Part shown: one piece after another, positions 1-5,968 of the stretch | How positions within the stretch are numbered: position 1 is the first letter of the stretch | Layout: the number at the start of each line of letters is the position of its first letter | Assembly (NCBI GenBank): GCA_045576855.1 | Contig: JAZNHG010000062.1 | Span: 1-15,029 of the forward strand | Reading direction: 5' to 3' | Origin: Colimorpha sp045576855 | Lineage (GTDB): Bacteria; Bacteroidota; Bacteroidia; Bacteroidales; P3 | DNA: 15,029 nt | Program-made: the position numbers and the translations under genes | Notes under the pieces: generated by a model | Told to the model about the DNA's origin: nothing | Database searches by the model: none | What the model saw: the letters and a program-made list of their open reading frames with translations, nothing else

Positions 1-70
1 TTGGCCATTAGTATTGTCTTCCTAAGACCGCTTGGCCCCCGACTTGATTTTGGATTGGCGGGTCGACCCA

Positions 71-112
71 CGAAAAAAAGTCGCCGATGGTCCTTTTCGG
101 CGACTTTTTTCG
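71..112. terminator. Bidirectional rho-independent terminator
   Basis: A long hairpin pairs CGAAAAAA(A)GTCGCCGA (71-87) with TCGGCGACTTTTTTCG (97-112) around a nine-base loop. The GC core GTCGCCGA/TCGGCGAC is flanked by A-runs on the left and T-runs on the right, so it could end transcription in both directions. It probably serves a gene that ends to the left of the window and may also back up the minus-strand dacB operon. Confidence 0.85.
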
Positions 113-146
113 AGCCATCAACCATGCATCCGAAATGTTAAAATGC

Positions 147-212
147 TAGGATGGTGGTAGGATGGTGGTAGGATGGTGGTAGGATGATGGTAGGTTGGTG
201 GTAGGATGATAG
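147..212. repeat. 11-bp tandem array, six units
   Basis: Six consecutive 11-bp units of consensus TAGGATGGTGG are seen. The first three are identical; the last three carry one or two changes each (TAGGATGATGG, TAGGTTGGTGG, TAGGATGATAG). The strand is G-rich with almost no C. A related 11-bp array lies at 8425-8479, and the two share the 13-mer GATGGTAGGTTGG exactly. No function is known to me. The unit length is close to one helical turn, so the array would show the same face of DNA repeatedly, but this is only an inference. Confidence 0.9.
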
Positions 213-223
213 CCCTCGGATAC

Positions 224-318
224 GTGTTCAGTGTGCAGTGTTCAGTGTGCAGTGTTCGGCGAAAAAAGCAGATGCATGCATCCTATATACTTAACACTGA
301 ACACTGAACACTTAACAC
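224..318. repeat. Inverted pair of 7-bp arrays (palindromic element, copy 1)
   Basis: The left arm (224-258) is five 7-bp units alternating GTGTTCA and GTGTGCA. The right arm (291-318) is four units of TTAACAC or TGAACAC, the reverse complement of the left-arm type. The gap between them is 32 bases. GTGTTCA and TGAACAC pair perfectly, and the other units pair imperfectly, so a large cruciform or hairpin is possible. The same design (five units, a 24-base gap, four units) recurs inside ileS at 9286-9372. I read the two as copies of one dispersed element. Confidence 0.85.
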
Positions 319-330
319 TGCTCATTATCT

Positions 331-393
331 ACTGTCAACTGCCAACTGTCAACTGCCCACTGCCCACTGCCAACTATCAACTGCCAACTCAAC
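331..393. repeat. 7-bp tandem array ACTGCCA/ACTGTCA
   Basis: About nine 7-bp units of ACTGYCA type run without interruption (ACTGTCA, ACTGCCA, ACTGTCA, ACTGCCC twice, ACTGCCA, ACTATCA, ACTGCCA, then a decayed unit). This is the reverse complement of the AGTTGGC array between glsA and glsB at 3828-3862, so the same unit occurs in both orientations in the window. When read as protein it gives CQLPTVN-like peptides. Confidence 0.9.
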
Positions 394-423
394 TCCCCTC
401 AGTGTACGTTTGGATTTTGCAAG

Positions 424-444
424 AAAAAAACATTAAATAATGTT
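424..444 (-). terminator. Candidate terminator of the dacB operon
   Basis: On the minus strand AACATT-ATTT-AATGTT (429-444) is followed by an unbroken run of seven T (424-430 on the plus strand as A). The stem is AT-only and short, so it is weak as an intrinsic terminator. Its position about 130 bases past the dacB stop fits the end of the minus-strand operon. Confidence 0.4.
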
Positions 445-506
445 AAGCGGCCGCCGTTTACTATATATAAGAGGTTTATATTATACAATATATATATAAT
501 TTGAAT

Positions 507-572
<66 letters not shown>

Positions 573-576
<4 letters not shown>

Positions 577-2027
577 AGTCCGGCTATGGCCATGAGGATG
601 GGTGTCAGTTGCTGAGTGGCTTCGCGGCCGGAGCACCCGTAGCCGTTGGCCACCAGGGCGAAGGCCAGCCGCCGTCCGTCGGCGGTGGTCACATAACCGG
701 CATAGCTCTTCACGCTCTCCATGCTGCCGGTCTTGAGCTGCATGCTGACGCTCTTGGGCAGCGCGGGCAGCAGGTTGCGTGCCGTGCCGCTGCCGCCCAC
801 GGTGGAGAGGCTTTCCAGAAAATGGTCGAAGAAAGGCTCGCTGCAGAGGGCCGTCAGGTAGCGGGCCAGCATGTCGGCCGTCAGCCGGTTCTGCCGCGAG
901 AGGCCGCTGCCGTCCACCACGTGCACCCCGCCCAGGTCCAGCCCCTTTTCGGCCAGGTAGGCTTCCACGGCCTTGGCCCCGTGGGCGAAGTCGCCCGCGT
1001 GGTACTGGCGGTAGCCTAGATACTTGAAGATGGCTTCGGCATAGATATTGTTGGACGTGTGGTTGGTGTATTGCGCTATGTGGCGGTAGACGGGACTGAG
1101 GTATTCGCTGACGGTGCGAGTGCTGTCCGGCTCGGCATCCGCTTCCTCGGCGCCCATGCCCACGCTGATGCCCTGGCTGCGCAGGTGGGTGGCCAGCAGG
1201 TCGGCGCAGGTGCGTCCGGGGTGGGGCAGGGCTACGCGAACGCTGAAGTCGCGAGCGCCCAGCGGCACTGTGCCGCAGTAGGCGCGCTCGGAGAACCACG
1301 GCAGCCCGTAGGCCACCACCTGGTCGCCGCTGCCGGCGGGGCCGGTGGTCACCTCGTTGACCGTCAGCAGGTCCAGGTTCTTGGGGTTGGTGCGTGCCAC
1401 GACGGCGGGGGCGCCCAGTTGCGCTCCGGCGTTGAAATGCACGAAATACATGTTCTCGTGGAAGTTGAGCCCCGTGGCGCCGGCACCGTAATAGTTGCCT
1501 ACATCGCCGTGTTGCCAGCTGTCGTGCTGCTGCGGACCGCAGAAGATGGAGGCCACGTAGCGGATGCGGCCGTCGATGCGGCGCACGCCGCGCGACCGCA
1601 GGGCGGCGGTCCATTGGGCGAAGAGGGTGTCGGCAGTGGTCTGCCGATAGCGGTACGAACCCAGTAGCGGGTCGCCGCCGGCTATGATATAGAGGTCGCC
1701 GTGCAGCACCCCCTCGCGGTCCACCTCGCCCCGCATCAGCAGGCGGGTGGTGAAGCGGAAGCTGGACCCCAGCCGGGCGAAGGCGGTGCCCGTGGTCAGC
1801 AGCTTCTGCACCGAGGCCGGCGTCACCGACCGCTGGTCGTCGTGCCCGTAGAGGCGTTGGCCGCTGGTGGCGTCGTAGACACTGACGCTCAGCGTGGCGT
1901 GGCGCATGCCCTCGGCACCCTGTGCCCGCTGCACGGCGCGGTCCAACTCCAGAACGGATTGCGCACACAGCGTGTGGCTCAGCCCGAGTGTCAGCAGCAC
2001 CAGCAGATATCGGCCTCGGATACTCAT
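573..2027 (-). CDS. dacB: D-alanyl-D-alanine carboxypeptidase/endopeptidase, PBP4 (DacB) family
   Basis: This is a 484-residue class C penicillin-binding protein that trims or cleaves peptide cross-links of peptidoglycan in the periplasm. An N-terminal hydrophobic segment (about 6-21, ending LCAQ) looks like a signal peptide. The three active-site motifs are visible: SVQK (Ser72, Lys75), SNN (325-327) and KTG (432-434). There is also DGSGLSRQNR near 372-381, typical of PBP4. The long insert between the first two motifs fits the family, as does the total length. The chosen start is the ATG at 2027, because it precedes the signal peptide and overlaps the yihA stop as ATGA. An open frame extends upstream but is only the yihA region read in another frame. 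It is the last gene of a four-gene operon and is followed at once by a 7-bp array. Identification is firm; whether it acts mainly as carboxypeptidase or endopeptidase cannot be told from sequence. Confidence 0.93.
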
Positions 2028-2656
2028 TGCAGGCTTGCGTTGATGGTGGCTATCTGGTCGAGCAAGGCGTCGCGTCCGTAGCCCGTGTGCGACGAAGTGA
2101 GCAGCATGGGGGGCAGTTCCTCCCACAGCTCGGCCAGGCTCTGCTTCATAAGCTTGATGTTGCCCATCACCTCGCGCTGCTTCTCCTTGTCGGTCTTGGT
2201 GAAGACGATGGTGAGCGGCACCCCGTTCTGTCCCAGGAAGGCGATGAATTCCAGGTCGATGCGCTGCGGAGGTATGCGGCTGTCGATGAGCACATAGGTG
2301 TTCACCAGCGCTTCGCGGTGCAGGAAATACTCGCGTATCATGGTGCTCCAGGCGTCGCGCGAACTCTTCGATGTGCGTGCATATCCGTAGCCCGGCAGGT
2401 CGACCAGATACCATTCCTCCGTCTCCTTGCGGCCCTCGCGCTCTACATCGCTGACCACGAGGAAGTGGTTTATCAGCTGTGTCTTGCCGGGCCGGCCGCT
2501 GGTTTTGGCCAGTCCCTTGACGCCGGTGAGCATGTTGATGAGCGACGATTTGCCGACATTGCTGCGCCCGATGAAGGCATATTCGGGTCGGCCGTCGGTG
2601 GGGCATTTGCGCCACGTGGGGCTGCTGATGGCAAACTGGGCGCTGCGTATCGTCAT
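2024..2656 (-). CDS. yihA: Ribosome biogenesis GTP-binding protein YihA/EngB
   Basis: A 210-residue TrmE-Era-EngA-YihA-type GTPase, required for large ribosomal subunit assembly in other bacteria and also called YsxC. The motifs are all present: G1 GRSNVGKS (30-37), the family-specific SGRPGKTQ (53-60) containing the G2 threonine, G3 DLPG (86-89), G4 TKTD (153-156) and a G5-like TSS near 192. Length is normal. The start ATG (2654-2656) overlaps the stop of the upstream acyltransferase gene as ATGA. Its own stop overlaps the dacB start in the same way, so translation is probably coupled along the operon. A much longer reading frame extends upstream to 3937, but it is the antisense-phase shadow of the acyltransferase gene and was not used. 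Confidence 0.95.
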   Translation of the reverse strand: MTIRSAQFAISSPTWRKCPTDGRPEYAFIGRSNVGKSSLINMLTGVKGLAKTSGRPGKTQLINHFLVVSDVEREGRKETEEWYLVDLPGYGYARTSKSSRDAWSTMIREYFLHREALVNTYVLIDSRIPPQRIDLEFIAFLGQNGVPLTIVFTKTDKEKQREVMGNIKLMKQSLAELWEELPPMLLTSSHTGYGRDALLDQIATINASLQ

Positions 2657-3816
2657 CGGTCGTCCTTTCTGGTGCGGCGTCGCGCCTTCTTGATGTTCTT
2701 CAGCTCGAGTTTCAGCTCCTTGGCTTTCTCGCGCAGGCGCTCGCGTTCCAGCTGTGCACCCTTCAGTAGGCTCAGCTCCTGCAGCGTCTGATTCTCCTCC
2801 TCGCTGGTCTTGCGCCACCAGGGCAGGCGTCGCATGTTGATATGGAACAGGCGTTTGCGGTCGAACTTGGAGTTCTTCTCCGAGTAGCTGTCCACGTGCC
2901 GTATGCGCTTGTCGGCATTGATGTCCTTCAGCGTGATGAGAATGCCCACGCCGTTGGTGCCCGGCAGGCCGTGGTCGGGGCAGGTGCCGAAATAGCGCAT
3001 GGTGGACGAGAGGTTCATATAGGCGTTCACCAGTGGCGGTACAGTGCAGCCGCGTGCACGCATGGCGTGCAGTAGAATCTGGTAGTCCTCCTTGTAGTTG
3101 CGTCCGTTGAAAAGCTTCACCAGCTGGTTGTAGTCCATTTCTATCTTGGTGGGCTCGTAGGGCCACATCAGTCCGTCGGGGTCGGGGAAGTACTTCTGGT
3201 AGAAGTAGAGGATGAGGTCGCGCGCCTCGCTGTCCATCGAGTCGTAGATGGTGATTTTGCCCAGGAAGTAGCGTGTCTCCGGTATCTCCAAAATCAGCGC
3301 GCCCAGACCGTCCCACAGGTTGTCGAGCGAGTAGAGGCCCTTGCCCAGGTTGTTGCTGGGTTGGTATGCGGGTTGCACGAAGGCGCGGCCCAGCTCGACG
3401 GTGTAGGGCAGGTAGTTGTCCAGAAACTCCTGGCTGAAATGGTAGTGCTCGGCGGTGGGGGTCATGTAGCTGCCGTCGGGCCGTTCCATCATGGTGCTGC
3501 CGTGCTGGAAACGGTAGCCGCCCATGATTTCCTCGTCCTCGGTGTTCCACACGAAGAGCTGCTTGCAGCAGTAGGGGTCGGGCAGGGTGTCGTATTCGTC
3601 GATGTCCACCTCCTTGCCTGTGCCGCCGCCGTCGACGGCGAAGCTCAGTTCGCGCAGGCGCCCGATTTCGCGCATGATATTGGGCGACAGATGGGCTGTG
3701 GTGATGTAGATTTCCTTGTTTCCGCGGTTGGTCTTGCGCAGAAAATGCTTCTGCTTGAGCTCCTTCTTGATGAGCTCGCGGTCCACTGGCGGTGCGATGT
3801 ATGATAGGTCTTGCAT
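2653..3816 (-). CDS. GNAT-like N-acyltransferase, probable glycine/ornithine-lipid synthase (GlsB/OlsB type)
   Basis: A 387-residue cytoplasmic protein of the large Bacteroidetes GNAT/'hemolysin-like' acyltransferase family. In Bacteroides thetaiotaomicron the relative GlsB N-acylates glycine with a 3-hydroxy fatty acid, and a PlsC-like partner, GlsA, then O-acylates it. The same two types of gene are adjacent here. Visible features are a central acyltransferase core (about 40-270) with QLFVWNTEDEEIMGGYRF and the conserved stretch AYQPSNNLGKGLYSLDNLWDGLG, written here only as landmarks near 153-175. A basic tail (about 335-387) rich in E, K, L and R is likely a helical or coiled-coil region. 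The ATG at 3816 is preferred because the family's conserved N-terminal region follows it. Upstream lies a 7-bp array rather than coding sequence. Substrate (glycine, ornithine or other) is inferred, not shown. Confidence 0.75.
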   Translation of the reverse strand: MQDLSYIAPPVDRELIKKELKQKHFLRKTNRGNKEIYITTAHLSPNIMREIGRLRELSFAVDGGGTGKEVDIDEYDTLPDPYCCKQLFVWNTEDEEIMGGYRFQHGSTMMERPDGSYMTPTAEHYHFSQEFLDNYLPYTVELGRAFVQPAYQPSNNLGKGLYSLDNLWDGLGALILEIPETRYFLGKITIYDSMDSEARDLILYFYQKYFPDPDGLMWPYEPTKIEMDYNQLVKLFNGRNYKEDYQILLHAMRARGCTVPPLVNAYMNLSSTMRYFGTCPDHGLPGTNGVGILITLKDINADKRIRHVDSYSEKNSKFDRKRLFHINMRRLPWWRKTSEEENQTLQELSLLKGAQLERERLREKAKELKLELKNIKKARRRTRKDDR

Positions 3817-3827
3817 GATGTTTTTTT

Positions 3828-3862
3828 AGTTGGCAGTTGGTAGTTGGCAGTTGGCAGTTGGC
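3828..3862. repeat. 7-bp tandem array AGTTGGC x5
   Basis: Five units of AGTTGGC (the second is AGTTGGT) lie directly upstream of the glsB-like start, separated from it by only a run of seven T. In the minus-strand transcript this is a G-poor (GCCAACT)n leader just before the start codon, likely free of structure. It is the same unit as the array at 331-393 but in the opposite orientation. Confidence 0.92.
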
Positions 3863-3876
3863 AGAGCCCGCAATTG

Positions 3877-3930
3877 TCTCTAACTCCTCAACCTTCTCTA
3901 ACTCATTTATCTTCTCTGACTTCTCTAACT
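3877..3930. repeat. 9-bp tandem array at the glsA stop
   Basis: Six 9-bp units; three are exactly TCTCTAACT and the others are TCTCTGACT, CCTCAACCT and CATTTATCT. On the minus strand the unit is AGTTAGAGA. The array starts one base inside the glsA-like stop codon (3930-3932) and runs downstream of it. Since 9 is a multiple of 3, one frame reads as repeated LEK/VEE-like triplets, but this frame lies outside any gene I accept. Confidence 0.85.
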
Positions 3931-4805
3931 TAAGCAATAAACTCAGCCTCGGGATTGTCTTTCAGACGGTAGACATGCTCTTTCACTAGCTGAGCCCATT
4001 CGGCCGGCGTGTGCCGCTGGTCGAAGGTCTGCCACGGAATGGGGCGGCCGAAGGTGACGGTAAAGGTCTTGCCGCGCTGCGCATACATCTCGGCTGGCAG
4101 CAGTGCCATCTCGAAGTTGAATTTGATGCCCAGCGCCTTGCGCAGGTTGGCCAAGCGGTAGAAACGCATCCGGTTGCGCGCGTTGGTGTAGACTGGCACC
4201 ACGTCTCGCTGATAGCGCACCGCCTTCTTGATGAAGGTGGCCTTCCATTCCAGGTCTTTCACCTCGTGTTTGCACCGGCTGCCCGGCACACGTTGCAGGC
4301 GCGAGCAGATGCCCGCCGGGAAATAGAGCAGTGTGTTCTGCGCCGCAAAGGCTTCCTCCAGGCTGGCCAGCGCCTTGGTGCGGTTCACCTTGTCGATGGG
4401 AAAGAAGAGCTCTTTCAGCCCCGGCAGGTAGAGCAGGAAGTCGTTGACCGGGAAACGGATGTCGCTCCTCACGCGGCCCACGGCCCCCATCAGAGCCAGC
4501 CCGTCGGGGCCGCCCAGCGGGTGGTTGCCAACCACCATCGGGTAGCCCTCCGTCGGTATATGCTCCGCGCCGATACTCTTCACCGTGACGTGCAGGTCCT
4601 GCTCGTCGTGCCCCTCGAGGAACTTGTGCACAAAGTCCAGCCCAAAGTACTCGCGGTTCATGTAGATGCCGCGGTTTATGTCCGGCACATGCAGTAATCG
4701 CTCTGCCCACCGTATCACCCACCGTGGCGCTTTCACCTTCTTGGCAGACAGAATCTTCTCCAAATCAATATGTTTCTCGCTTATGCTTTCGCTTCTTGGG
4801 TCCAT
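3930..4805 (-). CDS. PlsC-like lysophospholipid acyltransferase, probable GlsA/OlsA-type O-acyltransferase
   Basis: A 291-residue LPLAT-family enzyme that would add a second acyl chain to an N-acyl amino acid or lysolipid at the inner membrane face. The catalytic block is NHPLGGPDG with His95 and Asp101. The spacing is H-x5-D, which I recall as usual for this subfamily, against H-x4-D in classical PlsC. The second block is FPAG (162-165) followed by ICSR, which corresponds to the FPEGTRS region. The start is the ATG at 4805. A longer frame begins at a TTG at 4829, but that codon lies inside the promoter -7 box, so it cannot be in the transcript from that promoter. It is the first gene of the operon. 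Adjacency to the GNAT-type gene supports an aminolipid pathway. Confidence 0.78.
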   Translation of the reverse strand: MDPRSESISEKHIDLEKILSAKKVKAPRWVIRWAERLLHVPDINRGIYMNREYFGLDFVHKFLEGHDEQDLHVTVKSIGAEHIPTEGYPMVVGNHPLGGPDGLALMGAVGRVRSDIRFPVNDFLLYLPGLKELFFPIDKVNRTKALASLEEAFAAQNTLLYFPAGICSRLQRVPGSRCKHEVKDLEWKATFIKKAVRYQRDVVPVYTNARNRMRFYRLANLRKALGIKFNFEMALLPAEMYAQRGKTFTVTFGRPIPWQTFDQRHTPAEWAQLVKEHVYRLKDNPEAEFIA

Positions 4806-4826
4806 AATATGACTAATTTTCGGCTG

Positions 4827-4858
4827 CAAAAGTACTAAAATTATATTTATTGAAACAA
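4827..4858 (-). promoter_or_regulatory. Bacteroidetes-type promoter for the glsA–dacB operon
   Basis: On the minus strand a -7 box TACTTTTG (4827-4834) matches TAnnTTTG. A TTG (4856-4858) lies 21 bases upstream, within the range reported for Bacteroidetes -33 elements. This gives a short leader of roughly 15-20 bases before the ATG at 4805. No other good promoter is visible inside the operon. Confidence 0.6.
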
Positions 4859-4967
4859 TATATTTATTAACAAAATGCCGCCGCCTGTTGATTACCTCCG
4901 GTTGGCTGAGTGGCTGACCTTCGCCATGTTACCACTCACACTTTTTTTAACATAAATGGAGAAAAAT

Positions 4968-4998
4968 TTTGTCAGTTTTAGAAAAATATGTAATTTTG
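4968..4998 (+). promoter_or_regulatory. Bacteroidetes-type promoter for rpmG–DUF4295
   Basis: TTTG (4968-4971), a 19-base spacer and TAATTTTG (4991-4998) match the Bacteroides primary sigma consensus TTTG-N19-TAnnTTTG exactly. The transcript would start near 5005 and have a leader of about 85 bases before rpmG. Confidence 0.8.
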
Positions 4999-5013
4999 CA
5001 CCCGATTTGAATG

Positions 5014-5050
5014 CTCAAAAACGAATTGTTGATGCTCTTTTCGCTTTGAG
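5014..5050 (+). promoter_or_regulatory. Candidate hairpin in the rpmG leader
   Basis: In the leader of rpmG, CTCAAA (5014-5019) can pair with TTTGAG (5045-5050), and inside it CGAA (5022-5025) with TTCG (5040-5043), leaving a 14-base loop. Leaders of ribosomal-protein operons often carry autoregulatory structures, but this stem is short and AT-rich. I can only say that it is possible. Confidence 0.3.
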
Positions 5051-5089
5051 GTTCAGATTGTTGAATGGATAACGAAAATAATTAAAGTC

Positions 5090-5278
5090 ATGGCAAAGAA
5101 GAATAAAGACGCACGTGTGCAGGTCATTCTCGAGTGCACCGAGCAAAAAAACAGCGGTGTCGCCGGCATGAGCCGCTACATCACCACCAAGAACAAAAAG
5201 AACACTCCGGAGCGTCTGGAGCTCAAGAAGTACAACCCCTTCTTGAAGAAAGTCACCGTTCACAAAGAAATCAAGTAA
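5090..5278 (+). CDS. rpmG: 50S ribosomal protein L33 (bL33)
   Basis: A 62-residue basic protein of the large ribosomal subunit. It shows the L33 core VQVILECTE (11-19), SRYITTKN (28-35) and the tail LELKKYNPFLKK, ending VHKEIK. Only one cysteine (in ECTE) is present, so this is the zinc-free form. The length is that of Bacteroidetes L33. The start ATG has no Shine-Dalgarno sequence, only an A-rich stretch, as is usual in this phylum. It is followed 18 bases later by DUF4295. The expected neighbour rpmB (L28) is not upstream; instead rpmG has its own promoter. Confidence 0.97.
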   Translation: MAKKNKDARVQVILECTEQKNSGVAGMSRYITTKNKKNTPERLELKKYNPFLKKVTVHKEIK

Positions 5279-5282
5279 CGAA

Positions 5283-5287
5283 AGGAG
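5283..5287 (+). promoter_or_regulatory. Shine-Dalgarno sequence before DUF4295
   Basis: AGGAG (within AAAGGAGAAC) stands nine bases before the ATG at 5297. It is the only clear Shine-Dalgarno in front of a gene in this window; rpmG, ileS, the acyl-CoA synthetase, the receptor and the porin all lack one. Bacteroidetes ribosomes hide their anti-Shine-Dalgarno, so this one may be functional in a special way. Confidence 0.6.
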
Positions 5288-5296
5288 AACTGAACT

Positions 5297-5452
5297 ATGG
5301 CAAAGAAAGTTGTTGCTACCCTGAAGACCTCGACCGGTAAGAGCTATGCCAAGGTGATTCGCATGGTTCGCTCGGAGAAGACCAACGCCTACACTTTCCA
5401 GGAGGAAGTCATTCCTTCGGACAGTGTGCAGGAGTACCTGAAGAAGAAATAA
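5297..5452 (+). CDS. DUF4295 family protein, Bacteroidetes ribosomal protein bL38
   Basis: A 51-residue basic protein beginning MAKKVVATLK and ending VQEYLKKK. It matches my memory of the DUF4295 family, which in Bacteroidetes sits next to rpmB and rpmG. To my knowledge it was seen as an extra large-subunit protein, named bL38, in the Flavobacterium johnsoniae ribosome structure. It lies 18 bases after rpmG in the same operon and before a strong terminator. ftsY, often next in this cluster, is absent. It begins with an ATG preceded by a clear AGGAG. Family assignment is confident; the bL38 name is from memory. Confidence 0.9.
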   Translation: MAKKVVATLKTSTGKSYAKVIRMVRSEKTNAYTFQEEVIPSDSVQEYLKKK

Positions 5453-5489
5453 TTGGAAACAATAATTTTTTCATACGCTTTTGTTTTGG

Positions 5490-5523
5490 CCTCTGGAGCA
5501 GTCTCTGCTCTGGAGGTTTTTTT
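5490..5523 (+). terminator. Rho-independent terminator of rpmG–DUF4295
   Basis: A 12-bp stem CCTCTGGAGCAG (5490-5501) / CTGCTCTGGAGG (5505-5516), with two G-U pairs and a three-base loop, is followed by seven T (5517-5523). It lies 37 bases after the DUF4295 stop. Confidence 0.92.
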
Positions 5524-5537
5524 AATTCCGTGAACGG

Positions 5538-5879
5538 ATGCTGAATCGTCGCACATATATGCGCTTTGCGTCCTGGGTGCTGCTGCTGGCCTACCTGCCA
5601 TTGCTGGTGTCGTCGGCTGTACACATGCACCAGCCGACGGCTACAATGTGCGATGATTGCGCCCATCATGTAGAGCATCCGTCGCATTTCGCAGAGTCGG
5701 CGGTGACGATGCAGGACTGTATGTTCTGCCATGTGGCGTCGATTGTCTACTTCGGTGTGGCGCTGACGGCGCTGGTGGTGCCGTTGGTGATGGTGGTGCG
5801 CGAGCGGTTTCGCCGTTGCCTGCGGGTGTTCGGCACGCACGATAGCGGCGTGTCGCTGCGGGCGCCTCCCGTTTGCTGA
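5538..5879 (+). CDS. Small Cys/His-rich two-helix membrane protein, possible metal binder
   Basis: A 113-residue protein I cannot assign to a named family. It has a hydrophobic segment at about 11-28, a second at about 66-87, and arginines before the first and after the second (R4, R5, R9; R89, R91, R93, R94). By the positive-inside rule both ends are cytoplasmic and residues 29-65 face the periplasm. That loop packs eleven potential metal ligands: His29, His31, Cys38, Cys41, His43, His44, His47, His50, Cys61, Cys64 and His65, in motifs HxH, CxxCxHH and CxxCH. The first helix could instead be a cleaved signal. An alternative start is the Met at codon 8 (5559). It lies just past the rpmG terminator and 89 bases before a TonB-dependent receptor, so a shared role in metal handling or sensing is inferred. 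Confidence 0.7.
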   Translation: MLNRRTYMRFASWVLLLAYLPLLVSSAVHMHQPTATMCDDCAHHVEHPSHFAESAVTMQDCMFCHVASIVYFGVALTALVVPLVMVVRERFRRCLRVFGTHDSGVSLRAPPVC

Positions 5880-5968
5880 TTGTATTTACATGTGTATTTT
5901 TTTGTCGTCGGGGGTGGTATTTCATCCTTGGGCGGCAGTAGTGTCGTATTTTATTAATCAATCAGCAA

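Noticed and set aside
1..140. Frame 1 open from the window edge, possibly the end of an upstream gene
   Set aside because: It runs through the 71-112 terminator hairpin and shows no recognisable protein sequence.
147..393. CRISPR array
   Set aside because: The repeats are 7 or 11 bp and directly contiguous, with no unique spacers and no cas genes nearby.
231..440. A 69-residue open reading frame rich in QLPT and LTLNTEHLT peptides
   Set aside because: It is a translation of the heptad arrays. A 7-bp unit without stops stays open and gives a 7-residue peptide period. There is no start context or family resemblance.
2657..3937. Long upstream extension of the yihA frame
   Set aside because: It lies over the glsB-like gene in another frame. 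The upstream part shows no domain, and the yihA start at 2656 with its ATGA overlap explains the gene fully.
4908..4948. Possible terminator GAGTGG ... CCACTC followed by a T-run, upstream of the rpmG promoter
   Set aside because: The stem is six pairs with an 18-base loop, the T-run starts four bases after the stem, and no gene on the plus strand ends before it.
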